Assembly: GCF_001279005.1 (NCBI RefSeq)
Contig: NZ_LGCN01000074.1
Span: 1-64,000 of the forward strand
DNA: 64,000 nucleotides
Origin: Streptomyces caelestis
Lineage (GTDB): Bacteria > Actinomycetota > Actinomycetes > Streptomycetales > Streptomycetaceae
Reading direction: 5' to 3'
The notes under the pieces: model-generated
The model's input: only the letters and a program-made list of their open reading frames with translations
Databases searched by the model: none
Told to the model about the DNA's origin: nothing
Shown: in pieces, positions 50,024-59,402 of the stretch
Numbering within the stretch: the stretch's first letter is position 1
How the letters are laid out: every line of letters starts with the position of its first letter
Translations under genes and position numbers: made by a program

Positions 50024-51163
50024 ATGGGCAGTCGACTCACCGAGGAACAGGCCGTTTTCGCCGCGGCCGTGCGCGATTTCGCCAAGCGCGAGTGCGGCAC
50101 CCGAGAGCAGCGTGACGTGCTGACCGGAGGCGGCCGCGAGGCCCACCACCCCGAGTTGTACCGAAGGCTCGCCGACCTGGGCTGGCTCGGGGTGTGCCTG
50201 CCCGAGGAGTACGGGGGCTCCGGCGGTGGGCTGGCCGACGCCTGTCTGTTCCTGGAGGAGACCTCGTACGGCATGGTCCCGTGCGGAGGTTTCGTCACCA
50301 CCGTCATCACCGCGAAGGCGTACGAGCGGTTCGGCGCCGAGCGCCGGCGGCGGGAGGTGCTGGCCGGCGCCGTGCGCGGCGACGTCCTGTCCATCGCCAT
50401 GTCGGAGCCGGGGGCCGGATCGGACGTCGGCGCCCTGCGCTGCCGCGCCCGGCGGGAGGCGGACGGCACGTGGGTGATCGACGGCCAGAAGACCTGGATC
50501 TCCAACGCGCACTGCGCGAAGAGCATTCTGCTGGTGGCCCGCACCGGCGAGGACAAGCACGGCGGTCTGACCATGTTCCATCTGCCCGCCGACGCACCGG
50601 GGACGGAGATCCGGGGCATCGAGACCATGCGCGGCCGGGAGGTCAACGACGTCTTCCTCACCGGCGTACGACTGCCCGCGGACGCCGTCGTCGGTGAAGT
50701 GGGACTCGGGTGGCGGCAGTTGATGGCCGGCCTGAACTACGAGCGGCTCTTCCTGGCCGCGAACATGCTGGGCCTGGCCCGCCGCGCCTTCGACGACGCC
50801 GTCGCCTACGTCCGCGAACGCGAGCAGTTCGGGCGGCCCGTCGGCTCCTTCCAGGCACTGCGGCACCGGATCGCCGACCTCGCCACCGAGATCGAGTGCA
50901 CCCGGCTGCTGGTGCGCGAGGTGGCCCTGGACTGCGACGCGCAGCCGGACGAGCTGTTCCCGCGCGAGGCCTCCATGGCCAAGCTGAAGGCCACCGAGAT
51001 CGCCAAGCGGGCCGCCCTGGAGGGCATGCAGATGATGGGCGGCTACGGCTACACCACGGAGTTCGACATGGAGCGCCACCTGCGGGCCGCGGTCGCCTCC
51101 ACGGTCTACGGCGGGACCAGTGAGATCCAGCGGGACGTCATCGGCAAGACGTACGGACTCTGA
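50024..51163 (+). CDS. Acyl-CoA dehydrogenase
   Basis: A 379-aa flavoenzyme of fatty or branched acyl-CoA beta-oxidation. FAD/substrate motifs IAMSEPGAGSDVG and DGQKTWISN, MMGGYGYTTEFDMERHLR and VYGGTSEIQRD are present. The catalytic Glu is not at the YEGT site (YGGT here) but probably in NYERLF, as in isovaleryl-CoA and long-chain dehydrogenases. ATG at 50024 with GGAGGA upstream. It is divergent from a TetR gene and ends at a strong shared terminator. Confidence 0.94.
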   Translation: MGSRLTEEQAVFAAAVRDFAKRECGTREQRDVLTGGGREAHHPELYRRLADLGWLGVCLPEEYGGSGGGLADACLFLEETSYGMVPCGGFVTTVITAKAYERFGAERRRREVLAGAVRGDVLSIAMSEPGAGSDVGALRCRARREADGTWVIDGQKTWISNAHCAKSILLVARTGEDKHGGLTMFHLPADAPGTEIRGIETMRGREVNDVFLTGVRLPADAVVGEVGLGWRQLMAGLNYERLFLAANMLGLARRAFDDAVAYVREREQFGRPVGSFQALRHRIADLATEIECTRLLVREVALDCDAQPDELFPREASMAKLKATEIAKRAALEGMQMMGGYGYTTEFDMERHLRAAVASTVYGGTSEIQRDVIGKTYGL

Positions 51164-51180
51164 GACGGCCGGACACGCAA

Positions 51181-51212
51181 GGCCGCCCGCCCCGGGAGAG
51201 GGGCGGGCGGCC
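51181..51212. terminator. Bidirectional hairpin terminator
   Basis: GGCCGCCCGCCCC (51181-51193) pairs perfectly with 51200-51212 around a 6-nt loop, between the convergent ends of the acyl-CoA dehydrogenase and acyl-CoA synthetase genes. Confidence 0.85.
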
Positions 51213-51232
51213 GTCTTCGCGAGGGCGGCCGG

Positions 51233-53065
51233 TCAGTCCTCGTAGAGTCCGGACAGCGCGTCGGCGTACTTGTCGCGGATGACGCGGCGCCGCATCTTCA
51301 GTGACGGCGTCAGCTCGCCGGTCGCCGGACCCCACTCCTCGGTCAGCAGCTCGTACCGCTTGACCTGCTCGGTGCGGTTGAGCCTGGCGTTGGCGGCGGC
51401 CACCGCGCGGTCCACCTCCGCCCGGACGGCGGGGTGCCGCGCCAGCCCGGCAGGTCCCCCTTCCGCCTCGACACCGTGGGCCGCGGCCCAGGCGGAGGCG
51501 GCCTCCGCGTCGAACACCAGCAGGGCGACCAGGTAGGAGCGGTTGTCCCCGTGCACCATCGCCTGGCCGATCAGCGGGTGCTCCTTGAGCGCGTTCTCCA
51601 CCAGGGCCGGCGAGACGTTCTTGCCGGTGGAGGTGATGATCATCTCCTTCTTGCGGTCGGTGAGCCAGAGGTAGCCGTCCTCGTCGATCCGGCCGATGTC
51701 ACCGGTGGCCAGCCAGCCGTCGGCGTCCAGGACGGACCGCACCGAGCCGTCCGGCTGGAGGTAGCCGGAGAACACGGAGGCGCCGCGCACCAGGATCTCC
51801 CCGTCCCCGGCGGTGCGGATCTCCGCGGACTCCACCGGGCGACCCACCGAGCCGAGCCGGAACCCGGTCTTCGGGCTGTTGCCGGTGGCCACACCGGCGG
51901 TCTCGGTCAGCCCCCAGGCGTCCATGATGACGATGCCGAAGCCCGCCCAGAACCTCACCACGTCGACCGGCATCGGCGCCGAGGCACTGGCCGCCCAGGT
52001 CACCCGGTCCAGGCCGCCCGCCGCCAGCATGGGCACCAGCACGTCCCTGCGGACGCGGACGTAGCGCTCCTCCAGCTCGGCGGGCGGCGTCTCGCCCCGC
52101 TCGCGGTACCCGACGTGCTCGCGCGCCACCTCGAACGCCTGGTCGATGACCGCCCGCTGGTCGGCCGGCATCAGCGAGAGGACGGCGCGCACGGCGGCGG
52201 ACAGCTTCTCCCAGATCCTCGGCACCCCGAAGAACTGCGCGGGACGCACCTTGCGCACCACCTCGCCGACCCGCGTCGGGTCGGCGCACAGGTAGACGTG
52301 CGAGGCCCGGTGACAGGGCAGGTAGATGCCCAGCATCCGCTCGGCGATGTGGGCGAGGGGCAGGTAGCAGATGTGCTCGACGTGCGGGGGCAGCTCCACC
52401 ACGGCGTCCAGTGCCAGGGCGTTGGACAGCACCACCCGGTGGGTGAGGACGACGCCCTTGGGCTCTCCGGTGGTGCCGGAGGTGTAGACGACGGTCAGCG
52501 GGTCCTCGGGGCGAGCGGTGTCCAGTTCCTTGGCGAATCGCTCCGGCACCGGCTCGCGGAGCAGGGACCCGTACGGGACGTGTGCCCCCTCCGCTCCCGC
52601 GTCGGCCACCACCAGCCGCTCCAGCGGGGTGTCCGCGTCGGCCACCAGCGGCTCCCACACCGCCACCTGGTCCGCTCCCCCGACGACGGCGAGGCGGGCC
52701 CGGCAGTTGCGGGCGATGTGGGTGATCTGCTCGGGGGCCGCGGTGCCGTAGACGCTCACCGGGATCGCGCCGAGGCGGACCAGCGCCAGGTCCGACAGCC
52801 AGTGCTCGGGCCGGTTGACCATCATCAGCAGCACGTGGTCGCCCCGGCCGACGCCCAGGGCCCGGTAGCCGGCGGCGAGTCTGCGGGTGTGCTCGTGGAT
52901 CTCGGCCCAGCCGAGCGTCGTCCAGTCGGCGTCCGGATCCCCCGACTGCCAGGACAGGCCCGGCAGTCGTGGGTATTCGTGCGCGTTGCGGGCCAGCAGT
53001 CGGGGCAGCGTGCGGTCGGCGGGGTCGTCGGGCAGGTCGCCTGCGGTGCGGGGTGCCGATGTCAT
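51233..53065 (-). CDS. Long-chain acyl-CoA synthetase (AMP-forming)
   Basis: A 610-aa adenylate-forming acyl-CoA ligase of the FadD15/long-chain type. The ATP motif is [18 protein letters not shown], then [38 protein letters not shown] and the C-terminal lysine region. ATG at 53065 follows AAGGAGGCC. The open frame extends upstream without a stop into thiolase C-terminal codons; that extension is treated under the thiolase entry. It activates free acids, for example those made by the aldehyde dehydrogenase, for beta-oxidation. Confidence 0.94.
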   Translation of the reverse strand: MTSAPRTAGDLPDDPADRTLPRLLARNAHEYPRLPGLSWQSGDPDADWTTLGWAEIHEHTRRLAAGYRALGVGRGDHVLLMMVNRPEHWLSDLALVRLGAIPVSVYGTAAPEQITHIARNCRARLAVVGGADQVAVWEPLVADADTPLERLVVADAGAEGAHVPYGSLLREPVPERFAKELDTARPEDPLTVVYTSGTTGEPKGVVLTHRVVLSNALALDAVVELPPHVEHICYLPLAHIAERMLGIYLPCHRASHVYLCADPTRVGEVVRKVRPAQFFGVPRIWEKLSAAVRAVLSLMPADQRAVIDQAFEVAREHVGYRERGETPPAELEERYVRVRRDVLVPMLAAGGLDRVTWAASASAPMPVDVVRFWAGFGIVIMDAWGLTETAGVATGNSPKTGFRLGSVGRPVESAEIRTAGDGEILVRGASVFSGYLQPDGSVRSVLDADGWLATGDIGRIDEDGYLWLTDRKKEMIITSTGKNVSPALVENALKEHPLIGQAMVHGDNRSYLVALLVFDAEAASAWAAAHGVEAEGGPAGLARHPAVRAEVDRAVAAANARLNRTEQVKRYELLTEEWGPATGELTPSLKMRRRVIRDKYADALSGLYED

Positions 53066-53227
53066 CGGGGCCTCCTTGCGTTGCGGGTCGGGGAGGGGGC
53101 GTCCGGGGAGACCGGGGCGTGGTGGGGAAGCCCCTGCGGGCGTACCCGGTGCGGTGGAGGTCGGGGGCGGGGCGGTCCCGCCCGCGGGGCCGGTTCGATG
53201 CCTCCTGGTGGTCCGTGGGAGGGTCCG

Positions 53228-54447
53228 GACGCGTTCGACGACGGTGGCGATGCCCATGCCGCCGCCGGCGCACAGGATCGCCAGCCCGTACCGCAGGTCG
53301 CGGCGCTCGAGTCCGTCGACAAGAGTGCCGAGGATCATCGCGCCGGTGGCGCCGAGCGGGTGGCCCAGGGCGATGGCGCCGCCGTTGACGTTGACCTTGT
53401 CCAGGGACAGGCCCATGTCCCGCTGTCCCGCGCGAACCGCAGGACGACCGCGGCGAACGCCTCGTTGATCTCGACGAGGTCGATGTCGTCGATGGTCAGC
53501 CCGGCCCTGGTGAGCGCCTTGCGGGAAGCCGGCGCGGGTCCGGTCAGCATGATGGTGGGCTCGGCACCAAAGACGGCGGCGGAGACGATCCTGGCGCGCG
53601 GCCGCAGTCGGTAACGCTCGCCGGCCTCCTTGGAGCCGATGGCGACGAGCGCGGCGCCGTCGGCGATGCCGGAGGAGTTGCCCGCGTGGTGGACGTGGTC
53701 GATCCTCTCCACCCAGTGGTGCTTCTGCAGCGCGACCGCGTCGAAGCCGCCCAGTTCACCGGGCTTCGCGAACGAGGGCTTGAGGGCGGCCAGGCTCTCG
53801 GCGGTGGTGCCGGGCCGCAGGTGCTCGTCCCGGTCGAGGACGAGGAGCCCGTTGCGGTCCCGCACGGGGACGACCGAGCGGTCGAAGCGGCCGTCCTTCC
53901 AGGTCGCGGCGGCCCGCTCCTGGGAGAGCGCCGCGTAGGAGTCCACGTCGTGCCGGGAGAACCCCTCCAGGGTGGCGATCAGGTCGGCGCCGATGCCCTG
54001 CGGGACGAACCCGGTGTCGTGGTTGGTGCGCGGGTCCGCCGACCGGGCGCCGCCGTCGCTGCCCATCGGGACCCGGGACATGGACTCGACGCCGTCCGCG
54101 ATGACCAGATCCTCCCAGCCCGAACGGGCCTTCGCCGCAGCCATGTTGACGGCTTCGAGCCCGGACGCGCAGAAGCGGTTCTCCTGGACGCCCGCCACCG
54201 TCTCCGGCAGACCGGCGAGCACGGCGGCGGTGCGGGCGATGTCCGACCCCTGGTCGCCCAGCGGATTCACCACGCCGAGCACGATGTCGCCGACGGCCGC
54301 CGGGTCGAGGCCGGGGAAGCGGCCGCGGGTCTCGTGGATCAGGCCGACGACCAGGTCGATCGGCTTGGTGCCGTGCAGGGCGCCGCCTGCCCTGCCACGC
54401 CCGCGCGGGGTGCGGATCGCGTCGTACACGTACGCTTCGGTGCTCAC
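53228..54447 (-). pseudogene. Acetyl-CoA acyltransferase (thiolase), frameshifted by an 8-bp duplication
   Basis: A thiolase-family gene for the last step of beta-oxidation. The nucleophile Cys is in [15 protein letters not shown] start at 54447. The frame is normal to VVLRFARD and then shifts: the 8-mer TGTCCCGC (plus strand) occurs twice in tandem at 53416-53423 and 53424-53431. Removing one copy restores [18 protein letters not shown]. The C-terminal part with GHPLGATG (His) and CAGGGMGIA (Cys) sits in the other frame, ends near 53228 and has no stop before the acyl-CoA synthetase gene. The uncorrected frame stops at 53335 after 370 aa, lacking the second catalytic Cys. It is a real mutation or a sequencing error. 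Confidence 0.85.
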
Positions 54448-54512
54448 CTCGGTTGCCTTCCCTGTCGGGTCCGACGGACGCCGCGAACGCGGTGCACGGA
54501 GCCGGCCGGTGC

Positions 54513-55661
54513 TCAGCGCAGCAGTGAGCGGCCGATGATCTCCTTCATGATTTCGGTGGTGCCGCCGTAGATGGTCTGGATGCGGCTGTCGAGGAACGCC
54601 CTGGCCACCTTGTACTCGCTCATGTAGCCGTAGCCGCCGTGGAGTTGCAGACAGCGGTCGACGACGCGCTTGTTCAGTTCGGTGGCCCACCACTTGGCCA
54701 TCGAGGCCTGCGCGGCGTCGAGTTCGCCCCCGCTGTGCTCGTCGATGCAGCGGTCCAGGAAGGCGCGGGTGACGGCGGTCTCGGTGGCCATCTCGGCGAT
54801 CTCGAAGCGGATGTGCTGGAGCCGGGCGAGTGGTTTGCCGAACGCCTCGCGCTCCTTGACGTACCGGGTGGTGACGTCGAGGATCTCCTCGGACGCGGCG
54901 GCGGCGCCGACCGCGATGGCCAGCCGCTCCTGGGCGAGGTTGCCCATGAGGTGGGCGAAGCCCTGGTTCTCCTCTCCCAGCAGGTTCTCCTTGGGGACCC
55001 GTACGTCGTTGAAGAACAGCTCGGCGGTGTCCTGCGCCTTCTGGCCGATCTTGTCGAGGTTGCGGCCGCGTTCGAAGCCTTCCGCGCCGCGCTCCACGAC
55101 GAACAGCGACAGTCCGTGCGCGCCGCCCTCGTGGGTGGTGCGGGCGGCCACGACGACGAGGTCGGCGAGGATGCCGTTGGAGATGAACGTCTTGGTGCCG
55201 TTGAGCAGGTAGTGGTCGCCCCGGTCGGCGGCGGTGGTGCGGATGCCCTGGAGGTCGGAGCCGGCGCCGGGTTCGGTCATGGCGATGGCGGTGACGAGGT
55301 CGCCGGAGGTGAAGCCGGGCAGCCAGCGGCGCTTCTGCTCCTCGTTCGCCAGCCGGGTGAGGTACGGGCCGACGATGTCGTTGTGCAGGCTGAGGGCGAG
55401 ACCGGAGGCGCCGGCGCGGGCGAACTCCTCGATCAGCACGGCGCTGTAGCGGAAGTCGCCGGTACCGCCGCCGCCGTACTCCTCGTCGACGGCCATGCCC
55501 AGCAGGCCCCGGCGGCCGGCCGAGCGCCACACCTCACGGTCCACGACCCCGTTCTTCTCCCAGCGTTCGTGGTGCGGGACCACCTCCTTGCTGAGGAAGG
55601 TCCGCACCGTCTCGCGTAAGGCCTCGTGGTCGGGGCCGTACAGGTCTCGTCGCAGTGTCAC
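54513..55661 (-). CDS. Acyl-CoA dehydrogenase
   Basis: A 382-aa acyl-CoA dehydrogenase of the long-chain/isovaleryl type. Motifs are [35 protein letters not shown] and [11 protein letters not shown]. The catalytic base is probably the Glu of AQERLA. GTG at 55661 overlaps the LLM oxidoreductase stop by 4 bp and has TGAGGAG upstream. It belongs to a five-gene minus-strand operon running from the racemase to the acyl-CoA synthetase. Confidence 0.94.
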   Translation of the reverse strand: MTLRRDLYGPDHEALRETVRTFLSKEVVPHHERWEKNGVVDREVWRSAGRRGLLGMAVDEEYGGGGTGDFRYSAVLIEEFARAGASGLALSLHNDIVGPYLTRLANEEQKRRWLPGFTSGDLVTAIAMTEPGAGSDLQGIRTTAADRGDHYLLNGTKTFISNGILADLVVVAARTTHEGGAHGLSLFVVERGAEGFERGRNLDKIGQKAQDTAELFFNDVRVPKENLLGEENQGFAHLMGNLAQERLAIAVGAAAASEEILDVTTRYVKEREAFGKPLARLQHIRFEIAEMATETAVTRAFLDRCIDEHSGGELDAAQASMAKWWATELNKRVVDRCLQLHGGYGYMSEYKVARAFLDSRIQTIYGGTTEIMKEIIGRSLLR

Positions 55662-56683
55662 AGCCAACTCCTCACGCGCTCGATCAGCCGGGCGGGTTCG
55701 GGTCCGACGGGGGTGACGTTGAGCATGGTCACGCCCGCCTCGCGGAAGACCTCGACGCGGTCGCGGACATAGCCCTCGGGCCCGGCCAGGCAGAGCTGCT
55801 CCAGCAGTTCGGCCGGTACGGCGGCCTCCGCGTCCTTCCTGCGTCCGGCGAGGTAGTGCTCCTGGATCACGGACGCGGCGGCCTCGTAGCCGTAGGAGCA
55901 GATCAGGTCGTGATAGAAGTTGCGCCCGGGTGCGCCCATGCCGCCCACGTACAGGGCGACGGTGGGGCGCATCAGGTCGCGTACGGCCGCGGCGTCGTCG
56001 CCGATGGCCAGCAGGCCGCCCGCCACCACCGAGAGCGGGCCGAGCGCGGGGTCGCGCCGGGCGGCGCCCTCGGCCAGGGACGGGCCCCAGACCTTGGGGG
56101 CGTGCTCGGGAGCGTAGAGGAACGGCAGCCATCCGTCGGCGATCTCGGCGGCCGTCCGGACACTGGCCGGGCCCAGAGCGGCGAGGTAGACCGGAATGGT
56201 GTCGCGGACCGGGTGGTTCAGCAGTTTCAGCGGTTTGCCGAGGGCGCCTCCCTTCCCGGGCGGCACGGGCAGGTCGGTGATGCCGTGGTGCTCGATCACC
56301 TCGCGCCGCCAGATCCGCCGGGACAGCTCGATCACCTCGCGGGCGCGGCCCAGCGGACGGTCGTAGCGGCGGCCGTGCCAGCCCTCGACGACCTGCGGCC
56401 CGGAGGCGCCGACGCCGAGGAGGGCGCGTCCACCGCTCACGGCGTCGAGCCCGGCCGCGGTCTGGGCGATCAGGGCGGGGGTGCGGGAGTAGACGTTGAG
56501 GATCGCGGAGCCGATCCGCATCCGCTCGGTCTTCGCGGCGAGGTAGCCCATGATCGTCGGGGAGTCGAAGCCGTAGGCCTCGGCCACCCAGACGGCGTCG
56601 AGACCCGCGGACTCCAGGGCGGCGGCCCGGTCGGCGGCGGTACGCGGATCCTCCGCGTAGGCCAGGGGTGAGGACAGTTCCAT
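55658..56683 (-). CDS. LLM-class F420-dependent oxidoreductase
   Basis: A 341-aa luciferase-like monooxygenase-fold protein of the F420-dependent type. It shows VWVAEAYGFDSPTIMGYLAAKT, RIGSAILNVYSRTPALIAQTAAGLD and LLGVGASGPQVVEGWHG, all typical of the F420 reductase/dehydrogenase branch. ATG at 56683 overlaps the racemase stop (TGATG). Homologues in mycobacteria lie in sterol and lipid clusters. Here it may reduce an enoyl or oxidise a hydroxyacyl intermediate of the same pathway; the reaction is not determined by sequence. Confidence 0.9.
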   Translation of the reverse strand: MELSSPLAYAEDPRTAADRAAALESAGLDAVWVAEAYGFDSPTIMGYLAAKTERMRIGSAILNVYSRTPALIAQTAAGLDAVSGGRALLGVGASGPQVVEGWHGRRYDRPLGRAREVIELSRRIWRREVIEHHGITDLPVPPGKGGALGKPLKLLNHPVRDTIPVYLAALGPASVRTAAEIADGWLPFLYAPEHAPKVWGPSLAEGAARRDPALGPLSVVAGGLLAIGDDAAAVRDLMRPTVALYVGGMGAPGRNFYHDLICSYGYEAAASVIQEHYLAGRRKDAEAAVPAELLEQLCLAGPEGYVRDRVEVFREAGVTMLNVTPVGPEPARLIERVRSWL

Positions 56684-57837
56684 CAGCTGTGGTCCTTCAG
56701 CAGTTCGGGCACGTCCCAGTCGCGGGCCACGTCGGGGGTGTGGGCGCCGGGGAGGGCCGGGGGGAGCCGGAGGGCGCCGGGCGTGTCGGAGAAACGGGGG
56801 GCGGGAGCGGGCTGGGTGACGCCGTACGCCTCGGTGTAGGTGCCCCGTGCGGTCAGGTGCTCGTGGCCGGCCGCCTCGCGGAGGGAGAGCACGGGTGCGA
56901 CGCAGGCGTCGGTGCCCTCGAAGACGGTCGTCCACCGCGCACGGGTGGCGGTCTTGAACCGGGCGGTGAACTCGGCTCGCAACTCGGGCCAGTTGCGTGG
57001 GTCGGCGCGGTCGGGCAGGTCGCCGGCGTCCAGGCCGAGCAGGGAGACGTACACCTCGTAGAAGTGCGGCTCCAGGGCGCCGACCGCCATCCAGCCGCCG
57101 TCGGAGGTCTCGTAGACGCCGTAGTAGGGACAGCCGCCGTCGAGCAGGTTGTGACCGCGGGCGTCCCGCCAGGCGCCCTCGGCGAGCATGCCCCAGAACA
57201 GGGCGGTGAGGTGTGCGGTCCCGTCCACGATCGCGGCGTCCACCACCTGGCCGCGGCCGGTGGCGCGGGCGGTGAGCAGCGCGGCGAGGACACCGGTGGT
57301 CAGGTAGAGGGAGCCGCCCGCGTAGTCGCCGAGCAGGTTGACGGGGAAGACGGGCCGGCCGTCCGGCGCTCCGATCATGGACAGGGCGCCGGCGGTGGCG
57401 ATGTAGCCGATGTCGTGGCCCGCCAGGGGAGCCAGCGGCCCCTCCTGGCCCCATCCGGTCATCCGGCCGTACACCAGCGCGGGGTTGCCGGCCATGCACT
57501 CCTCGGGGCCGACGCCGAGCCGCTCCGCGACGCCAGGCCGGTATCCCTCCACCAGGATGTCGGCGCGCGCCGCCAGCGCCCGTACCGCAGGCGGCCCTTC
57601 GGGCGACTTGAGGTCGACGACGACGGAGCGCTTGTTGCGGTTGGTCAGGTCGTGGGCGGGTTCGCCGCCGAGCGGAGTGCGGCCGGGGCGGTCCACGCGC
57701 ACCACGTCGGCGCCCAGGTCGGCGAGCAGCATCGCGGCGAACGGGCCGGGGCCGATGCCGGCCAGTTCGACCACGCGCACACCGTCCAGCGGTCCCGCGG
57801 CGTCGCGGCCGGGAGGGTGGGTGGGGTACGGGCTCAT
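56683..57837 (-). CDS. Alpha-methylacyl-CoA racemase (CaiB/BaiF family)
   Basis: A 384-aa member of the family III CoA-transferase fold most like alpha-methylacyl-CoA racemase (Mcr), which inverts 2-methylacyl-CoA so that beta-oxidation can proceed. Positions matching the M. tuberculosis catalytic residues are present: AGHDIGY (His), DAAIVDG (Asp) and GALEPHFY (Glu). The N-terminal VVELAGIGPGPFAAMLLADLGADVVRVDRP and RMTGWGQEGPL are close to Mcr. ATG at 57837. It is the first gene of the operon; a TetR box lies 49 bp upstream. It points to methyl-branched substrates such as oligoisoprenoid acids, phytanate or sterol side chains. Confidence 0.92.
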   Translation of the reverse strand: MSPYPTHPPGRDAAGPLDGVRVVELAGIGPGPFAAMLLADLGADVVRVDRPGRTPLGGEPAHDLTNRNKRSVVVDLKSPEGPPAVRALAARADILVEGYRPGVAERLGVGPEECMAGNPALVYGRMTGWGQEGPLAPLAGHDIGYIATAGALSMIGAPDGRPVFPVNLLGDYAGGSLYLTTGVLAALLTARATGRGQVVDAAIVDGTAHLTALFWGMLAEGAWRDARGHNLLDGGCPYYGVYETSDGGWMAVGALEPHFYEVYVSLLGLDAGDLPDRADPRNWPELRAEFTARFKTATRARWTTVFEGTDACVAPVLSLREAAGHEHLTARGTYTEAYGVTQPAPAPRFSDTPGALRLPPALPGAHTPDVARDWDVPELLKDHS

Positions 57838-57885
57838 GGGTTCCTCTCTCGGTGCGCGGCGGACCCGCCGCCGTCAACCGGGGAC

Positions 57886-57903
57886 TTACTGAGCGTTCGC
57901 TAA
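57886..57903. promoter_or_regulatory. TetR box 1 (racemase operon side)
   Basis: TTACTGAGCGTTCGCTAA is an imperfect palindrome (AGCGNTCGCT core). It matches the box at 58009-58024 and lies upstream of the minus-strand racemase operon. Probably bound by the divergent TetR protein. Confidence 0.7.
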
Positions 57904-58008
57904 AACGTAGGAGCACGACACTGGACGGTCAACTCCTCGCGCAGTACTTGTTTTTGTCGACCGAGCCGGGGAAAGTGGCATGAGGCCGGGCATCCTGTGC
58001 CAGGATCC

Positions 58009-58024
58009 ACTGAGCGATCGCTAA
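58009..58024. promoter_or_regulatory. TetR box 2 (regulator side)
   Basis: ACTGAGCGATCGCTAA contains the perfect 10-bp palindrome AGCGATCGCT. It is the second copy of the motif in the 57838-58098 divergent region and lies upstream of the TetR gene, consistent with autoregulation. Confidence 0.7.
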
Positions 58025-58098
58025 GCGGCCGGAAGGAGGTGCGCCGGACTCACGGCCGTACGATGTCGCCGATCGCCGCCCGCCTCGGAGGAGAGCCG

Positions 58099-58803
58099 TT
58101 GAACACAGCGCCGAGCCAGGAGACCACGCCACCGGCGGAGCACTGGCGCTCCTACGCCCCACTCGACCTGCACCCGATCCTGATGCACGCCATGCGGGCC
58201 TTCAACGAGCACGGCTATCACGGCACTTCGGTCCGGGACATCGCCGGCCGGGTCGGGGTCACGGTGCCCGCGCTCTACTACCACTACGAGAACAAGCAGG
58301 CGCTGCTGGCGACCCTGCTGGAGACGTCGATCAAGGACGTCCTGGACCGCTGCCGGGCCGCGGCCGGGGAGGCCGGGGACGATCCGCTGACCCGCTTCTG
58401 CGGCATGGTCGAGTCGATCGTGCTGTACATGGCCCACCGCCGGCAACTGGCCTTCCTCGACACGGAGATCCGCAGCCTGGAACCCCGGAACCGGGCACGG
58501 TACGTCGCCCTGCGCGACTACCTGGAGCACATGCTGCTGGACACGGTCGAAGCGGGCCGTGCCCAGGGCGTGTTCACCACGCCGATCCCGGCCGACGCGG
58601 TGCGCTCGGTGCTGGTCATGTGCCAGGGGGTCGCCAACTGGTTCCGGGAGGACGGCCCGCTCACCGCGGAGGAGGTCGCCGAACGGCACGTGCTGCTGGG
58701 CCTCGGGACCGTGGGCCATCCCGGCGCGGTCAACGGCCGTGCCGTACCGCCGCGCCCACGGACCCCGGTCACCCGGGGCACGGCACCCCGCTCGGCCGGG
58801 TGA
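58099..58803 (+). CDS. TetR-family regulator of the racemase operon
   Basis: A 234-aa TetR-type regulator. The DNA-binding part is HPILMHAMRAFNEHGYHGTSVRDIAGRVGVTVPALYYHYENKQALLATLL. TTG at 58099 is chosen because GGAGGAG lies 6 nt upstream and homologues begin near here; an ATG at 58063 lacks a ribosome binding site. Two palindromic boxes in the divergent promoter region fit its binding to both promoters. The C-terminal domain resembles fatty acyl-CoA-responsive repressors in length, but the ligand is unknown. Confidence 0.9.
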   Translation: MNTAPSQETTPPAEHWRSYAPLDLHPILMHAMRAFNEHGYHGTSVRDIAGRVGVTVPALYYHYENKQALLATLLETSIKDVLDRCRAAAGEAGDDPLTRFCGMVESIVLYMAHRRQLAFLDTEIRSLEPRNRARYVALRDYLEHMLLDTVEAGRAQGVFTTPIPADAVRSVLVMCQGVANWFREDGPLTAEEVAERHVLLGLGTVGHPGAVNGRAVPPRPRTPVTRGTAPRSAG

Positions 58804-58892
58804 CACGCCGTCGCCCTCCGCCCCGTTCACGGCCGGCCGCACGACCGCACGACCGACCGAGTCAGTACCGACCGACGAGAGGACACCCGCGC

Positions 58893-59402
58893 ATGGACGT
58901 GTTCGAGGCCCGCACCCGGTTTCGGCGACTCCGGGACAAGGACGGCCAGGTCGACCCACGCGAGCTCGACGAGATCTGGGCGGCGCTGCCGACGGTCCGC
59001 CCCGAGGACGTCCTCGGCGAGTGGAAGGGCGGCGAGTTCGACACCGGTCATCCCCTCAACGGGACGCTGAAAAAGGCGGGTTGGTACGGCAAGACGTTCG
59101 TCTCCGTGCACGACGCCAAGCCGCTGATGTGCCGGGACGAGGCGGGCAAGCTGTACTCCAACATCGAACTCGGCCAGGGCGAGGCGAGCCTGTGGACCGT
59201 CGAGTTCCGCGGCGAGTCGACGGCCACGATGGTCTACGACGGCCGGCCGGTCCTCGACCACTTCAAACGCGTGGACGACAGTACGCTGCTGGGCGTCATG
59301 AACGCCAAGGGAGTCCCCGCCGAAGGCCCCTTCTACTACTTCTTCCTCGAGTGTGCTCCCGGGTCCGCGCACGACGGCCCACGCGCCGAAGAGGGGCCGT
59401 GA
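58893..59402 (+). CDS. GXWXG / DUF4334 domain protein
   Basis: A 169-aa protein with the GXWXG motif (LGEWKGGEFDTGH, residues about 41-53) and a following DUF4334 domain (GWYGKTFVSVHDAKPLMC, FRGESTATMVYDGRPVLDHFKRVDD). These two domains occur together in actinobacterial proteins often next to lipid or aromatic catabolism genes; the function is not established. ATG at 58893 has GAGAGGA upstream. The stop overlaps the alcohol dehydrogenase start by 4 bp, so the two work together, perhaps as a lipid-binding partner. Confidence 0.88.
   Translation: MDVFEARTRFRRLRDKDGQVDPRELDEIWAALPTVRPEDVLGEWKGGEFDTGHPLNGTLKKAGWYGKTFVSVHDAKPLMCRDEAGKLYSNIELGQGEASLWTVEFRGESTATMVYDGRPVLDHFKRVDDSTLLGVMNAKGVPAEGPFYYFFLECAPGSAHDGPRAEEGP

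Noticed and set aside
51233..53416. Single thiolase-tail/acyl-CoA synthetase fusion as the normal gene form
   Set aside because: The synthetase has its own ATG with AAGGAGG at 53065 and the linker is low-complexity, so a designed fusion is less likely than a lost stop; kept only as a possibility under the thiolase finding.
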